A program made the translations under genes and the position numbers. A DNA stretch of 64,000 nt from Hedera helix. Lineage: Eukaryota; Streptophyta; Magnoliopsida; Apiales; Araliaceae. The stretch is taken from positions 9,725,731-9,789,730 of the forward strand of contig OX359285.1 in the NCBI GenBank assembly GCA_947179155.2, in the 5' to 3' direction. The notes beneath the pieces are model-generated. The model was not told the DNA's origin. It ran no database searches and was given only the letters and a program-made list of their open reading frames with translations. Of this stretch, positions 44,292-56,995 are shown piece after piece (the stretch's first letter is position 1; every line of letters begins with the position of its first letter).

Positions 44292-47020
44292 ATGGCGCAT
44301 GCTCAAGTCATTTCTGGAAACGAACTAAACTTCGAAGCCTTCACAATGGCAAATAAACAGTACCGGAGGATAATCCATTTGCTAGAAAGGACTGGCCTTC
44401 GAGAAGCCTTGGGAACAAACACAAGAGTCCTATTAAATCTAGTTTGAGAATTCTATACGAATGGAACCTATGTAAATGCAACCCTAACCACCACGGTTAG
44501 AGGGGTTCAGTTCAACCTCACCTCTGAAAAAATAAACCTAGCCCTAGGTTTTAAACATGGGGGCCTCACAACTCTTAACCTGGTAAGTGCAGAAGAGGGC
44601 CTAAAAAGAATGCACAACAAGAAGAATCCTGAACTAAGAGGATTGAAGAAGAAAGAGTTTCCCAAGAAATATGAATTTCTGGCTGACATCGTTGGAAAGT
44701 GCCTCCTCTACAAGGACTCTGCTCACGACTCTGTCAGCGAGATCCAACTAAAGATAATGATAGTCATAGTAAAGAAGATGAATATCAACTTTGGCTCCTT
44801 ATTAGTTGAATGGATCGGGAACTGGATCCAAAATGCAGAAAAGGCAAAGGGCATCAGAAAAATGCCCTATGGGAGATTCATAAGCATTCTCCTTCAATCT
44901 ATTTTAGAGGATAAGATTGAGCATGCAGAAGGAGAAGTCCCGATGCTAATAAGAGGATGACCCAGAGACTGTTCGAAAATTAGAAAAGGAACCCAGTTGA
45001 GAATAGAAAACTATCCCTATATGAGAATAGTGAAGGAACACAAAGTGGAAATAGGCCTTCACAAATGAAGATCCTGTCTGCAGAAGTAGAGTCTCAGGAG
45101 GTCAGCAAGTTATCTCCTAGTCTGATCAGGAGAAGGAAAGGAAAGAAAGCCCTTAAGATCCAAAGACCTCAAGGATCATCTAATGAAGCCTCTGATGTTG
45201 CTCCTAAGGAGGAGGTTGACACGGAGGATGAAGAATTAGATCAGCAGAGGGAAACTCGCAGCAAGCATCAGGCTGAGGAGGTCACTTCAGTAGAGCCAAG
45301 GCCAAAAAGAAGAAGGCTAGTGAAATTAACCGATCAAATAATTGAAAAAGGCTCAGTAGCTGAGGGGGAGCTACCTGAAAAATCAGTCGTTGCTCCAGTT
45401 GAGAGGGAGCCATTTGAAGTAACTGAACCAGTAGGTACTCAAACTGAGGGGGAGCCATCAGTAGTTCCTGAGCCAGCAGATGCTCATGCTGAGGGTGAAA
45501 TTCAAGAAGAAATTTCAATCCCTTCAGCCGCAATAAATAACAATGAAGAGGATGACATCGAAATAGTGGCAGTCAGAAGAAATGAACAGAGGCACCTCAA
45601 CTACAACTGCCTGCTGAAGTTCTTGCCACTGATGCCATTCCACCGAGCCTTCGTACACAATTCATGGGATCAACTCTTCTGGACCTTCAAAGCTTATCCC
45701 AATGTGTTGATTTTGGCTCAAGGCTATCCACAGAACCTATTCTTTGCCCAAAAAGCTGCTTTCAACCAGCTCATTCTCACATGCTTTAGGGCAAAAGGTA
45801 CATTTTATTCCTCAAGTCCTCATACAAAATCATACACCTTCTTGGACCTTCAGTAAATTTGAAGAGTTATTAAACGCCAACCCTAAAACAAGCTCTACGT
45901 CCAACTCTTCCCCGGTCGTAGAGTCCCTACCCTCTACAACTGGTGGTCAAGGAAGCCTGAATGATCAAGTCGTAGAGTGCCCTCCTGACTCTCCTAAAAT
46001 CTTGCCTACTACACACACAATACCTCATGCTCAACCTTTCAAATCTCCAAGACTTTTCCTCACACAAGAAGACATTCCATCAACCTCTGGTCATGAACAC
46101 TTCCACATTCCAAGCTCCATGGCTGACCAGGGGCAAACAACTCAACTCCTCTAAGACATTTTACGAAAGATATCTCTGCTTCCAACTACTAAGGGCTTAA
46201 CAGACCTTATGAGCTATATGCAAGAAGAGATACAAAAAGATCTGGCATCCACGTCCCACAACATTTAACAAAAAGTAGACAATGTCGTTACTACTACCAA
46301 CGATCTTTCTTTCAATTTGGGAAAATAATTCCCCACAAGATTGAAGCAATTAAGGACAACTGTTTCTGAAAATCTCGAGGAAAAGGACAAAAAGTTTATG
46401 GAAGCAATGGCCAATCATCAGAAGTCCATCAACCTTTTTCAATAAACCAATGTTAAATCTATAGCTCTTCTCGCTGATCAGGTCTTCAAAATGAAGCAAT
46501 CCCTCAGAGAACAAGCTCAACGATCAGATACAACTCTATCAGTGGTCAAGTAGAAACAAATCCTAGTTGAAGAATGACTTCAAGATCATCGCAATGATGT
46601 AGCTGCCACCCAGACTCAACTTCAAGAACTTGTCCAGGGTGTGCAGGAGCTATCGGCTGAGGTGGCGAAAATTAATTATGCCAACAAGAGGGAGAAGAGA
46701 ACGAGCACGGAACAAAGCAACAGAAGAGGAAGAGCACCTCAAGGGATGAGAATGGTTCAAACGTTGATACAACCTCCTAGATTTAAGATAGTACCATCTC
46801 ATCCCAGACAGGTCTCAACAGCAAGACCTTCTTCTTCAACTGCGAGACCACCCAGCTCACAATCATGGATCCAAGTTAAAGAAGAAAAAGCTTTGCAGAG
46901 GGATGAAATGGAACTGATAAGAGCATAAGAGGAAAGAAGAACACTCTTCAGGTAAAGGGAGGAAGATGAGAGAAGGCAAAGGCATGAAGATGAAAGAAGG
47001 AGACCTCCAAGAAGTATGAG
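44292..47020 (+). pseudogene. Third ORF of element F, putative plant transposon protein domain
   Basis: It starts MAHAQVISGNELNFEAF and runs about 900 codons through several stops and shifts. The N-terminal third has EFYTN, TVRGVQFNLTSEKINLAL and a segment with IVKKMNINFGSLL and KMPYGRFISIL, matching the blocks of the element B third ORF. The middle has two basic, nuclear-signal-like patches (RRRKGKK, RPKRRRL) and acidic repeats with EGEPS-type motifs. The C-terminal part (46170-46990) is heptad-rich, probably coiled coil (AATQTQLQELVQGVQELSAE), ending in an Arg/Glu-rich tail. I see no transmembrane segment. Stops include a TGA near 44445 and several TAG. Function unknown; it occupies the env-like position of SIRE elements. 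Confidence 0.7.
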
Positions 47021-47226
47021 ATAAGTTTTTTTTGTTTTGTTTTTGTTGTATTCTATTTACACTCATTTTTCAACTAACTATACATCAATAAAATTCATAT
47101 TTTTTCATTAGAGAATATAGCTACTCACTGTATGTTAGGCATTCACTTACTCATATGCATTTACCTAATTAAGTTGTTCAAATTACGTTCTGCTATTTTT
47201 GTTGTCATCATCAAATAGGGGGAGAT

Positions 47227-48780
47227 TGTTGAACATTGCATGTTTGATTTGATGATAAGATCTAAAGTGTTAAATGCATTCAATAGTAGAGTTGTAAAGT
47301 CCTTTGATTGTGTATAATGTACAACGACTTAGTTAAATAAGATCAAAACTGTTAGGTTGATATTTTGGATATGAATGTATTGAGTTGTAAAGTCCTTTGA
47401 TTGTTTATGATGTACAAGGACTTAGCTAGATAGGATCAAATCTGTTAGGTTGATCTTGTGCTATATTTGTTTAGTCGGTCTGATCGTAGAATGGACTCTA
47501 CGACTCCAAACAAAGAAGACTTAACAATTTAGTATATTCGTAGAGTGGACTCTACAACTTCGCATAAAGAAGACTCAATGACTAAGTCTATTCGTAGAGT
47601 GGACTCTATGATTCTATACCATGAAAACACTACGATCAAGGAAGAATCCCAAGCATAGAACGGACTCTACGGCCAACAGAGTAGCCGTAGAGTAAAACTC
47701 TATCGTAGAATTAAGCAAACAAGAGACATGTAAGCAACGCTACGATCAAAAACCTAAAAGTTTTGATAACTCTTCTCTTGTCCTATAAGACAGAAGCAAC
47801 TTCGTCAAGAAGAACAATTTGCATTAATGTGTCAGATAAACCTCTGTCAAGAGCCTAAAGTCAAAAATATCAGAGGACTGACCAAAGTGTGCTATGCAAC
47901 AGAGAAAAGACTTTCAAGGCAGTAAAGTCAGAAGATGGTGTCTTATCAGATATATTTCTATGGAAGACCAAATGACTCTATGAATGTTGGTAGAAACCTT
48001 CGACTGTCATGTCTTGTCCCAAGGAAAAAGGAAACACCTTTTTGGACAGTATTTGCAAGTTAATTAATACCTCGTCAGAGCATTAATGAGCTAAATGAAT
48101 ATAATATCAACAACTCTACATTGTGAGGTAACAGACAGAAATTGAAGAAAAGAGCAGATTTCAAACGGGAAGAAATCTAAAGCTTCTATATGAGAAGCCC
48201 AGATTCAATACTCAAGAAAAAGAAAGTATTACAAGAAAGAAAGATATACGCAAGAGTTCAAAAAGATCAAACTGAAAAGAATCTTGCCCCGCTACTAAGT
48301 TCTTTAAAAACTTATGCTAAACGCAACTTAGTAGCACACCACAACCATCACTACTCATGATAAGAGTTCTTAGTGAACTAGAGTATCCAAGTCTACTGGA
48401 CTTGAAGAGTTCTTAGTGAAGTAGAGTTCCAAGACCGCTGGTCTTGAAGGAATCTTAGTGATACAAAAATTGTAATAGTATCCTTAGTGGATTTGCTGCT
48501 CAATGAGCAGAACAGTGGAGTATGAGTCTTGTGAACTCTGAACCACTTAAAATCAGGTGTCTTTCATCTTGTGTTTATTAACTACTATAACTGTTATATC
48601 TACTTGTTGAATTATTACATTAACATTTTAAAGAAGGGGTAACTAAATCATATTTCGTTGTGCTAAACTATTTGATTAATAATTCATTCTTTCTTAAAAC
48701 CAAAATAAGGAAAAGGTTTTAAAGAATCTATTCAACCCCCCCCCCCTTCTAGATATCTTTCGTGTCATTAGGAACTAACA
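47227..48780 (+). repeat. Element F 3' LTR (1554 bp)
   Basis: Directly after the polypurine tract; TGTTGAACAT start and AACTAACA end. A TATA-like CTATAAGA lies at 47783-47790, about 70 nt after the array, and a run of C at about 48736. Confidence 0.8.
47481..47710. repeat. CGTAGAGTGGACTCTACG array in the F LTR
   Basis: Imperfect palindromes such as CGTAGAGT-GG-ACTCTA(C/T) recur at about 55-60 bp spacing, with degenerate copies at the end. The TCGTAGAGT core is shared with the internal array at 43831. Confidence 0.88.
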
Positions 48781-49599
48781 TAGTCATTAAGCCATTTTCT
48801 AGCTTCTTGAACAAGCTTAACAAAGCTTCTCCAATACACATTTTTTTAGTTTCCAAAGCAAGCTTGGTGAGCTCCTTTTTGGCTGGCCATTTAATGGTAA
48901 AAGGGTCATTTCACAAGCTTTAGTAAGGAGTAGTTTAGTCATTTAATAATCTAACATGTGATTGGTTGATTAGTAATTCATTTAATTAATCAAACTTACT
49001 TGGTTTAGCCTTAATCTTGATTAATATACTAATTTGTATAGTTGACTTTTACTATTCATATTTAACTTTTTCGTATTTATACCATATAATTATCGTATTA
49101 TTTTCGTATTCTATCCGTATAATTTTTGTATTTATACGCGTATTTATGAATAGTACTTTTTAGGGTTTTGGGTTTGAACCTTAGGGTTCAACCCGTATGG
49201 TTTCCAAATTTAGGGTTTAGGTTTTATCTTTTTTTCAGTTTTTGAAAAAATCTTTTATTCTCCTTTTTCGTGCTAAAGTTGGATACTTGAATCGAAACAC
49301 GTAAACAAACAATAACAAAGATTCCATACCACATATTAAATGTAATTCAATCTTTATTTATTCATATAAAGTTGGATTACAACTCTCTCAGAAGTTCGGA
49401 ATATTACATATAAAGTCGGATAGAGATATATGTAGTCTGAGGCTTCATGATGTAAATGTACAATATGATGTACGACGAAAATGGCATATGTGTATAATGT
49501 TTATTAGATGTGCCTTGTGCGGATTAAGTGTTTAAATCTTAAATTGAATTCGTTAAAAAGAAAATATGAAATAATGACATGGGTTTTATTAAATAGAAA
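48781..49599 (+). other. Unassigned leader/LTR-like DNA before gag G
   Basis: AT-rich, with a TTTAGGGTTT(A/T) stretch near 49165-49225. It probably belongs to the chromovirus whose gag follows, but I could not find its LTR ends or primer site. Confidence 0.35.
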
Positions 49600-50600
49600 A
49601 ATGTCACCTCGAAGAGTACCGCCAGTCAGATAGATGCAAGAAGAATCGATTAATGATGAGATGGATCTAGTTGATCCAATACAGAAATTTGTGGATCTCC
49701 TAGTAAGAGCTATGGAAAGTAGAAACCCGGGGGTAGCTAATCCCAACCCACCACCAACTCACCTAGCTAACTTTAAAGATTTTAAGTTGGTAGGACTCCC
49801 GGAGTTAAAGGGGACTACAAATCCAATAGTGGCCCAAACTTGCGTAATAGAAATAGAAAAGGTGTTTGAGGTTGCCCGAGTGGTTAAGGAGCAAAAGGCT
49901 GCTTTTGCTACCTTTATAATGAAAAGAGACACAAGTTATTGGTAGCAAACAAATAAGACTAAAGGAATAGAGGGAGTCATCGTGTGGGACAGATTTAAAG
50001 AAATGTTCTTTGAAACTTACTTTTCCATCATGTATGCAGAGTAAGATGGAAGTACAGTTCTGGGAATTAAAACAAGGGAATATGACAGTACCAGAATATG
50101 TGGCAAAGTTTAATGAGATGGCAAGGTTTTTCCAATATCAAGTAAATACTGCTGAGCGAAAAGAGAAAAGATTCGAGCAGAGACTAAAGCCCTGGATCTA
50201 CAGCTGAGTTTTCATGTTTTAGATGAACTCGTTTTTCACAATGCTAGAGAAAGCAATAATTGTCGAGGGCGGAAGTGAAGCGATAACCAAATATAATCAA
50301 GATCAAAAGAAGAAGAAAAGTAAAGGAGAAAACAGATGAGAGAGTAGTAGTGGCAGTAATTCCAACAAGAAAAAGTGAAACAATAACAACAACAACCGTA
50401 ACTTTGAAAACAAACAAAGGGAAATGAAAAGGAAGTTTGAATCGTGTAAAATTTGTGGGAAGAATCATGTAGGAGTATATTTGTAAAGAAAGAAAGTGTG
50501 TTATACTTGTGGACAAGATGCGCACATTTTTACTAATTGCACCAACCCGAAGAAGAATGGATGCTTTACAGAACTTGGAATGGTTCTTAGCATTAAAGGA
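49600..50600 (+). pseudogene. Chromovirus gag remnant (element G)
   Basis: It starts MSPRRVPPVR just after AAATAGAAAA, as in element E. Then come DPIQKFVDLLVRAMESR, FKLVGLPELKGTTNPIV, VFEVARVVKEQKAAFATFI and MEVQFWELKQGNMTVPEYVA, which are gag blocks of Tekay-like chromoviruses. Zinc-knuckle remains near 50440-50560 include CYTCGQDAHIFTNC. Several stops and shifts. Copia sequence begins soon after. Confidence 0.78.
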
Positions 50601-50834
50601 GTTTAATTGGCCGAAGAACCTAAGTCTCATATGAAATTCGAACATGTGTTGCAGCATTTTCGTTTGCTTAAAGGAATCATTGAAATGGAAATGACATTAT
50701 AGAGATGGTAGACTCTCAAAACAACATTATAGATCCATTAACTAAAGCGTTTTCTAGATAATTCGAACAATCACCACTTAGAGAAGATGGGTATTGGATA
50801 ACAAAGGTGATAGACTTTAGTGCAAGCGGGAGAT
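50601..50834 (+). pseudogene. Copia pol C-terminal scrap and polypurine tract (element H)
   Basis: Broken frames give DPLTKAFSR and, one base over, HHLEKMGI, the end of copia RNase H. GTGCAAGCGGGAGAT then serves as polypurine tract before the LTR at 50835. Confidence 0.7.
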
Positions 50835-52331
50835 TGAAAGTAGTATGCCCTCAAGTCAATCACATTTGATGTGATAAGCATATACTTTATAATCTTATTC
50901 GTTTATTAATAAAAAAAATTTATTTAAACACATTTCCTTAATCATGATTAATTCGTTGAATTAATTAAATGGATAAACCTATAGTTTTGAGAAATACTTT
51001 TAAAATCATGATATTGATCATGCTAATGAGATCTAAATTCTAGATAGCTCAAAATTAAAATATTTTTAATCATGAGATCACTAAAATGTGAATTAGTAAA
51101 TCTTGATAGATTAGTACATACTATGCTTGCTCTTATGAAAATGATGATTAATCTCATAATCATTTGTGTGGAGACACTAAAGCAAGTATGTAGGTGCTTA
51201 TTAGATAATAAGTTCACTGAACATGACTCACTTAAGAAACACCTAATGGAATTTTACTTGTCTGTCAATAGAAGTTCCTAATATGATAGTTATACAAGTG
51301 ATCACTGGACTTGAGATCATCATAGTACCTTATGTATGATGAGTTATACTTTGTCATATTTCTTAAGACTATATGGGTATAACAAATGATATGTTCGGCT
51401 ATAACAAGTTATACATGGAGGTAGATGAATAATCAACAAAGGATCTACCACTTCCAGTAAAGGGAGAGAATGTCCTATGTAATTCAATAAATGACAATTC
51501 AGAAATCCTTGGCTAATGTGGAATGAAAATTAGAAAGCAGTTTCTAATTTATATTTAAGTTGTGCATTTGAGAATTGAAATGTATATAATCAAATTAAAT
51601 AAGACTTAAAAGTAATTTCATGTCTTATATTTAATTGAGATATTATGTGGTAGAAGGATTGACTTGTACGGTAACTATTTACAGAATAGGTTCTTTGTGA
51701 ACAAATGTTGATATTCATATTATCTGAAAAGTCATGAATTACTAAGAGAGCTTACCTTTATTGTGGAATAAATAAGTGTTTATTTATAAATAAATTAAAT
51801 GTGTTTAATTTATTGTTATAAACAATATTAGAATGGTTCTAATTTATTTATTCTACAACTGGTTTAATATTAAACCTAAAGGGTCGCACCAAAAAAAGAG
51901 AAATATTTATTTTAGAAGTAATGGCATAATGGTAATAATAAATTAAGAATATTTATTTTATTCTATGGTGATAGAATAAATTATATATCATAATTTTAAT
52001 AATTAAGTATTTTATAAATACTAATTATAAATTAATAAGAGGTGTCTTATTATTTAGTTCCTAAATGATTTAGGAATTAATTAATAATAAGTACTCTCAT
52101 ATTAAATAATTAAGTTCTTAAATAGTTTAGGGATTGTAATTATTAAATTAATTTAGTTCATAATTAGATTATGAGTTAAATTAAAACCATACTCCTAACG
52201 AGTTTAGGAGAGTTGAACAAATCTATAAATAAAAAAAGTCTTATTATGGATTGGGGTGGATACTCTATTCACAAATATTAGGAGCATAATTCATAATTCT
52301 CTTCATCTAAGAGTTAGAGAGAGAGAATTAA

Positions 52332-55300
52332 TGTAAGACCCCGAATTTTATGAAATACAAAATTTAATTTTTCTTCATATATATATTTTTTTGAAACAGT
52401 AAGTGGTTAAATCGATAAAGTTAAAAGTGAAGGATGTTATGTGCAAATTTTATTTTGTCGGACAATATTCGCTTTGTCGGAGAATATTCGTTTGGTCGGG
52501 GAATATTCGTTTGGTCCGACGGCGCCGAAATAACAAATTATTGGTGGACCCCACAACGGAATATTTGTCGGATATAGAAAACGACAGAAATAACCTTTTT
52601 AAATAAAAATAGTCAACGGAACTGTTAAAATACCGGTGATAAAAGAATAGTAGCATACGGTAGTTATTGGTATTTTCTGTAGCACTCGGTACTCTACAGT
52701 AACACACGGTATTGCATAGTGTCTCATATTATTGGTCTGATAATTGACACCGTAACTGTTACGCATCATTTCATCGATAATTGTCACTGCGTAATATTTT
52801 ATATTATCAATTCAATAATTGTTGTTACACAGTATTTTGCATTATTGATTTAATAATTGTCATTACACTGTATTTTATATCATTGAGTCAATAATTGTTG
52901 TTGCACTGTTTTTAAAATTATTGAACCTAATAATTGTCACAGTAACATATGCACAGTAATTCACATTATTGAATCAATAATTGTCATTACACAGTAACGT
53001 ATGCTTTATTTTACATTATTGTTATCTCTATTATGATGTTATTTAAACAGTTGTATTTCATTAATTTATTGACTTGATATCTAAGAACTAACTATACTGT
53101 ATTTATAACAATTAGTCATAATAATTGAATTGATAAAGTTATTTGTTTATAATATAAAGTTAGGTGATTATTAGGTGATATGAAATGAATGGTGTAGATT
53201 AAAGTGTGAATTATTATTGAATAATTGAATTGATTTGTTTATAATATAAAGTTAGGTGATTATTAGGTGATATGAAATGAATGGTGTAGATTAAAGTGTG
53301 AATTATTGTTGAATAATTAAATTGATTTGTTTATAATATAAAGTTAGGTGATTATTAGGTGATATGAAATGAATGGTGTAGATTAAAGATAATATAATAT
53401 TTGAAATGGATGGTGTAGATTAAAAGATGATCTTTAAATGAATGGTTTAGATTAAATGAATGATAAGATTTTTGGCTTTAAATAGAAGTCTTAACTTAAG
53501 GATTTTTCATAAACTTCCTTACTTGTTCTTTCTTTCTCTCTCTAAATACTTCTTGTGAAAGTTCTCTCTAAGTGTGCTTAAGTCATCTTGAGTATTTGTG
53601 AAGATCTATAAGTATACGTGTACTGTTCAAGTTAATCAACCTCATTTAAATCAATATCCAGTCACGTGTTGAGGTAAGGGATACCATCTTTTTCATCTTC
53701 CATTATTCAAACTTACTACGGTAAGGAATATCATATTCTTTCATATTCTATTATTCAAACTTGCTACAGTAAGGGATGTCATTTTCTTTCATACTCTTAA
53801 ATTTACTACTCGTAAGGAATATCATTCTTTTCACACTCTTAAATTTATTACGGTAAGGAATGTCATTTTCTTTTCTTACTTGTAAGGGATACCATATTTT
53901 TCATCTTCCATTATTCAAACGTACTATGGTAAGGGATTATCATTATTTGATTCTCGATAATAATATTGTTTCTTCCTTACTCATAAGACGTGCCTTTTAT
54001 TTTCATGTATTAAATTGTGGGAATAACCTTACGGAGCGGATTGCCGCCTGTTGGTGAATAACCTTTCGTATTCATTCATTATTAATCTCTGAGAATAACC
54101 TTACGGAGCGGATTGCCGCCTGTTTGGTGAATAACTTTTTGTACTCAAATTCTATTAAACTGTGGGAATAACCTTACAGAGCGGATTGCCGCCTGTTGGT
54201 GAATAACCCTTTGTATTAATTTCCTTCACCTTTTGTTAATCAAACCTGCTACGGTAAGGGATATTATTTTCTTTCATACTCCTAAATCGAAATTTATTAT
54301 GGAACTATTGCTTCTATAATTCCTGAAAATATTATATGTTCTATAATAGTTGAACTTCATTATTTCAATTGAACCTTCCTATTTATGTGAACCTTTCTAT
54401 TGAATTGTAACCGTTATTCTGAACTGTGGATCTTGAATATCATTTTTAAATGTCACTCCACATCATGTTGACAATTTGGACATTATTTGAATATGTACAA
54501 AGTAAACTTCCGATACTTATTGTTATCCTATCTCTTCTGTTCATCATTTATATCATTCTAATCATCCAAAAATCAAGTTGTTGTGAATATATGTGGCCGG
54601 GGGCACCGATGTGATATATTTGTTGAACAGATGATAGGTTAAAGGCGATATAATAGGTTAAAGGCGATACATCTGTTCGGTGTCTTTTATGGCACGTGGT
54701 GAATGTTCTCTTTGGCCCGTAGTGCAAAGATGAACTGTTGTTTGGTATGATTATGACCAAAGGCTGAATCTGGTATAATCATGACCGTTGGTGCTATATT
54801 GAATATCTTTGGCCCGTAGTGCAAAGATGAACTGTTGATGTGCATGATTATGATCAGGAACTGTGAATTTATATTATCATGACTAATGGTATTTCAGATG
54901 ATAAAAGTTGATGATGTTTTTACGAAAAAGAGAAGCGAGTGGACATTATAGTCTGCATTATTCTTCTAATAGATTGCTCATTCCGCTGCTATTATTGATC
55001 TGAACATTGTTTAAGAATTTAACTGCAGTTTTTGATATAAACCTTGTATTCTATTGTATTCTATCAAGAACTCAACTGTTGAAGGCTAATGATAATTTAT
55101 TGTCATTATCTTAGTCATGATATTTCTTACTGGGCTATTTGAGCTCACCCTTTCTTTTGTTCCATTGTTTTTCAACAGGAGATGAAAACATAACAGGGTC
55201 TAGCCGGGGAATGGAGTGAGGGTCCGAGGAATAGTTATCATAGTCTTCACGTTTTGTAAAATAGTGTGACAATAATAGTGAAGACTTAGTTGTGTATTAT

Positions 55301-55404
55301 TATACACTGTATTGTAGTACGTTGTGCTTTGTTGTAATAATTTTGTTGTAGTCTTTTGACGACTCAAGTTTGGGCTGTGTGGGCCCAGATTTGGGGGCGT
55401 CACA
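52332..55404 (+). repeat. Element D 5' LTR with stacked tandem arrays
   Basis: Inside are several unrelated arrays: a 50-60 bp unit around AATAATTGTCATTACAC (52735-53030); three 92-bp copies (53143-53390, starting TTGTTTATAATATAAAG); a TACGGTAAGGAATATCAT family (53660-53950); and three 72-73 bp copies holding ACCTTACGGAGCGGATTGCC (from 54021, 54094, 54166). The same arrays are in the 3' LTR, 7890 bp further on. Confidence 0.92.
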
Positions 55405-55603
55405 GTTGGCATCAGAGCTTAGGGATATGGTCTTTAATGGAGATCTGGGGTAGAACTAGGAGGGGAGAGACGAATAGAATCAGTCACTAGTGTGTCCTAC
55501 CTAAAATAGATTTTATTATCTAATGAGTCGATTTGAATGTAGGAACATGAAGTGATGAGTCAGTTTATTTGAACTAACATTTATTTTGTGACCACAGTTA
55601 AGT

Positions 55604-56995
55604 ATGGCATCTGAAAATCAAGAGGTTAACTATGGAATACCCGAAGCAAATGTAGCCGAGAATCAAGAGGCCCCAAACAATCCTCCTGCCAACTCAGGAA
55701 ATAATGTTCCTGATAACATGATGAACGATGGATTCTTTAGGAATTTCATGCAGTTCATACAGAATCAAGGAAGAGGAAATCCAGTTAATAATAACGGTAG
55801 AAACGCTGGCAATTTGAGGATGGTCACTGTTAAGCAATTTAAAGAATTAGGACCACCTGAATTCCACGGGAAGCCTGACCCACTCAAAGCGGAGGCATGG
55901 CTGAAGCAGACGATAAAAATACTTGATGTCTTACAATGTGATGATGTTCAGAAGGTGCCATTTGCCACTTTTATGTTACGAGGTGAGGCGGACCATTGGT
56001 GGGAAGCGGTAAAACGTATCCAACCTTCAGCACTTGAAATGTCTTAGACAGAATTCGAAGAACTGTTTAACGAGAAGTACTTCCCAGAAAGCATCCGCCA
56101 TATGAAGGAAATGGAATTCATTAAGCTGGAACAGGGAAACATGACAGTTTCTCAATATGAAGCTAAGTTTGCTGAACTGTCTCGTTTTGCGACTCATCTA
56201 GTAGATGACGAAGCACGAATGAGTCGAATGTTCCTGAGAGGTTTGAGACTCAAAATTCGTCAACAACTTAGTTCTCATAAATTCAGTTTGTATTCAGATG
56301 TTGTAGATAGGGCTCAAAGGGTGGAGCAAACAGATGAAACATTGCAGCCAAGAGTTAATAATCAGCATAGAGAAAGGAGTGACAACAACCACAGGAACGA
56401 GAACCATCGAGGAGGTAACCAACACTTCGGTGGTAATTCCACACCAAATAACAAAAGAGGAGAATCTAGTGGGAACAATTTCAAAAGAAAGAGATTCCAT
56501 AATAATTATGGAAGGGCACCAACACCAGTACCAACACCAGCACCGACCCCAGTTTCAAGGGGAGAAGATCGACCACCAGTGAGATGCTATAGGTGTGGTC
56601 AGGAAGGTCACATCAGCCCAAACTGTACACTGCAGTCCAAAAAGTGCTACAGTTGTGGGAAAGAGGGTCATCTTGCGCGGTTTTGTCCTGCCACAAAATC
56701 AAGTCCAGCTGCAATGATGATACCAAAAGCTAGCGCGGATAAAGGAAAATCTGTAGTTCAAGGGAGAGCTTTTGTTGTGACATCCCAAATGGCACAAAAC
56801 TCGAACGAGCTGATAACCGGTAAGCTATTCATAAATTCTCGTGAAGTCTACGCTTTGTTAGATACTGGCTCTACCCATTCTTTTATCTCACCTGCATGTG
56901 CTCAGCGTTTAAACTTAACTCCTGAAAATTTGGACTTTGACTTATCAGTTGAAAACCCCATTAGGAGAAATGACCATTACATCTACTGTCTATAA
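55604..56995 (+). pseudogene. Gag and protease of element D, one nonsense codon
   Basis: It starts MASENQEVNYGIPEANVAEN about 200 nt after the LTR. The gag domain includes FKELGPPEFHGKPDPLKAEA and MEFIKLEQGNMTVSQYEAKF. A TAG at 56045-56047 interrupts it where a Trp codon is usual, so it reads as two pieces (to 56047 and from 56102 on). In the second piece there are two zinc knuckles, CYRCGQEGHISPNC and CYSCGKEGHLARFC (residues 162 and 182 of that piece), and the protease active site DTGS at residue 254. The frame shifts to that of pol at a run of four A (56952-56955). Tekay-type elements usually have one continuous gag-pol frame, so both lesions look inactivating. Confidence 0.88.

Larger units (their letters stand above)
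43296..48780 (+). mobile_element. Element F: 3' half of a SIRE-like copia element
   Basis: Order: end of copia RNase H, a tandem array, a long third ORF, polypurine tract (AATAGGGGGAGAT, 47214-47226), and a 3' LTR 47227-48780 (TGTTGAACAT...AACTAACA). The 5' LTR, gag, protease, integrase and RT are missing. A third ORF downstream of pol is the hallmark of the SIRE/Maximus lineage. Moderately decayed. Confidence 0.8.
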
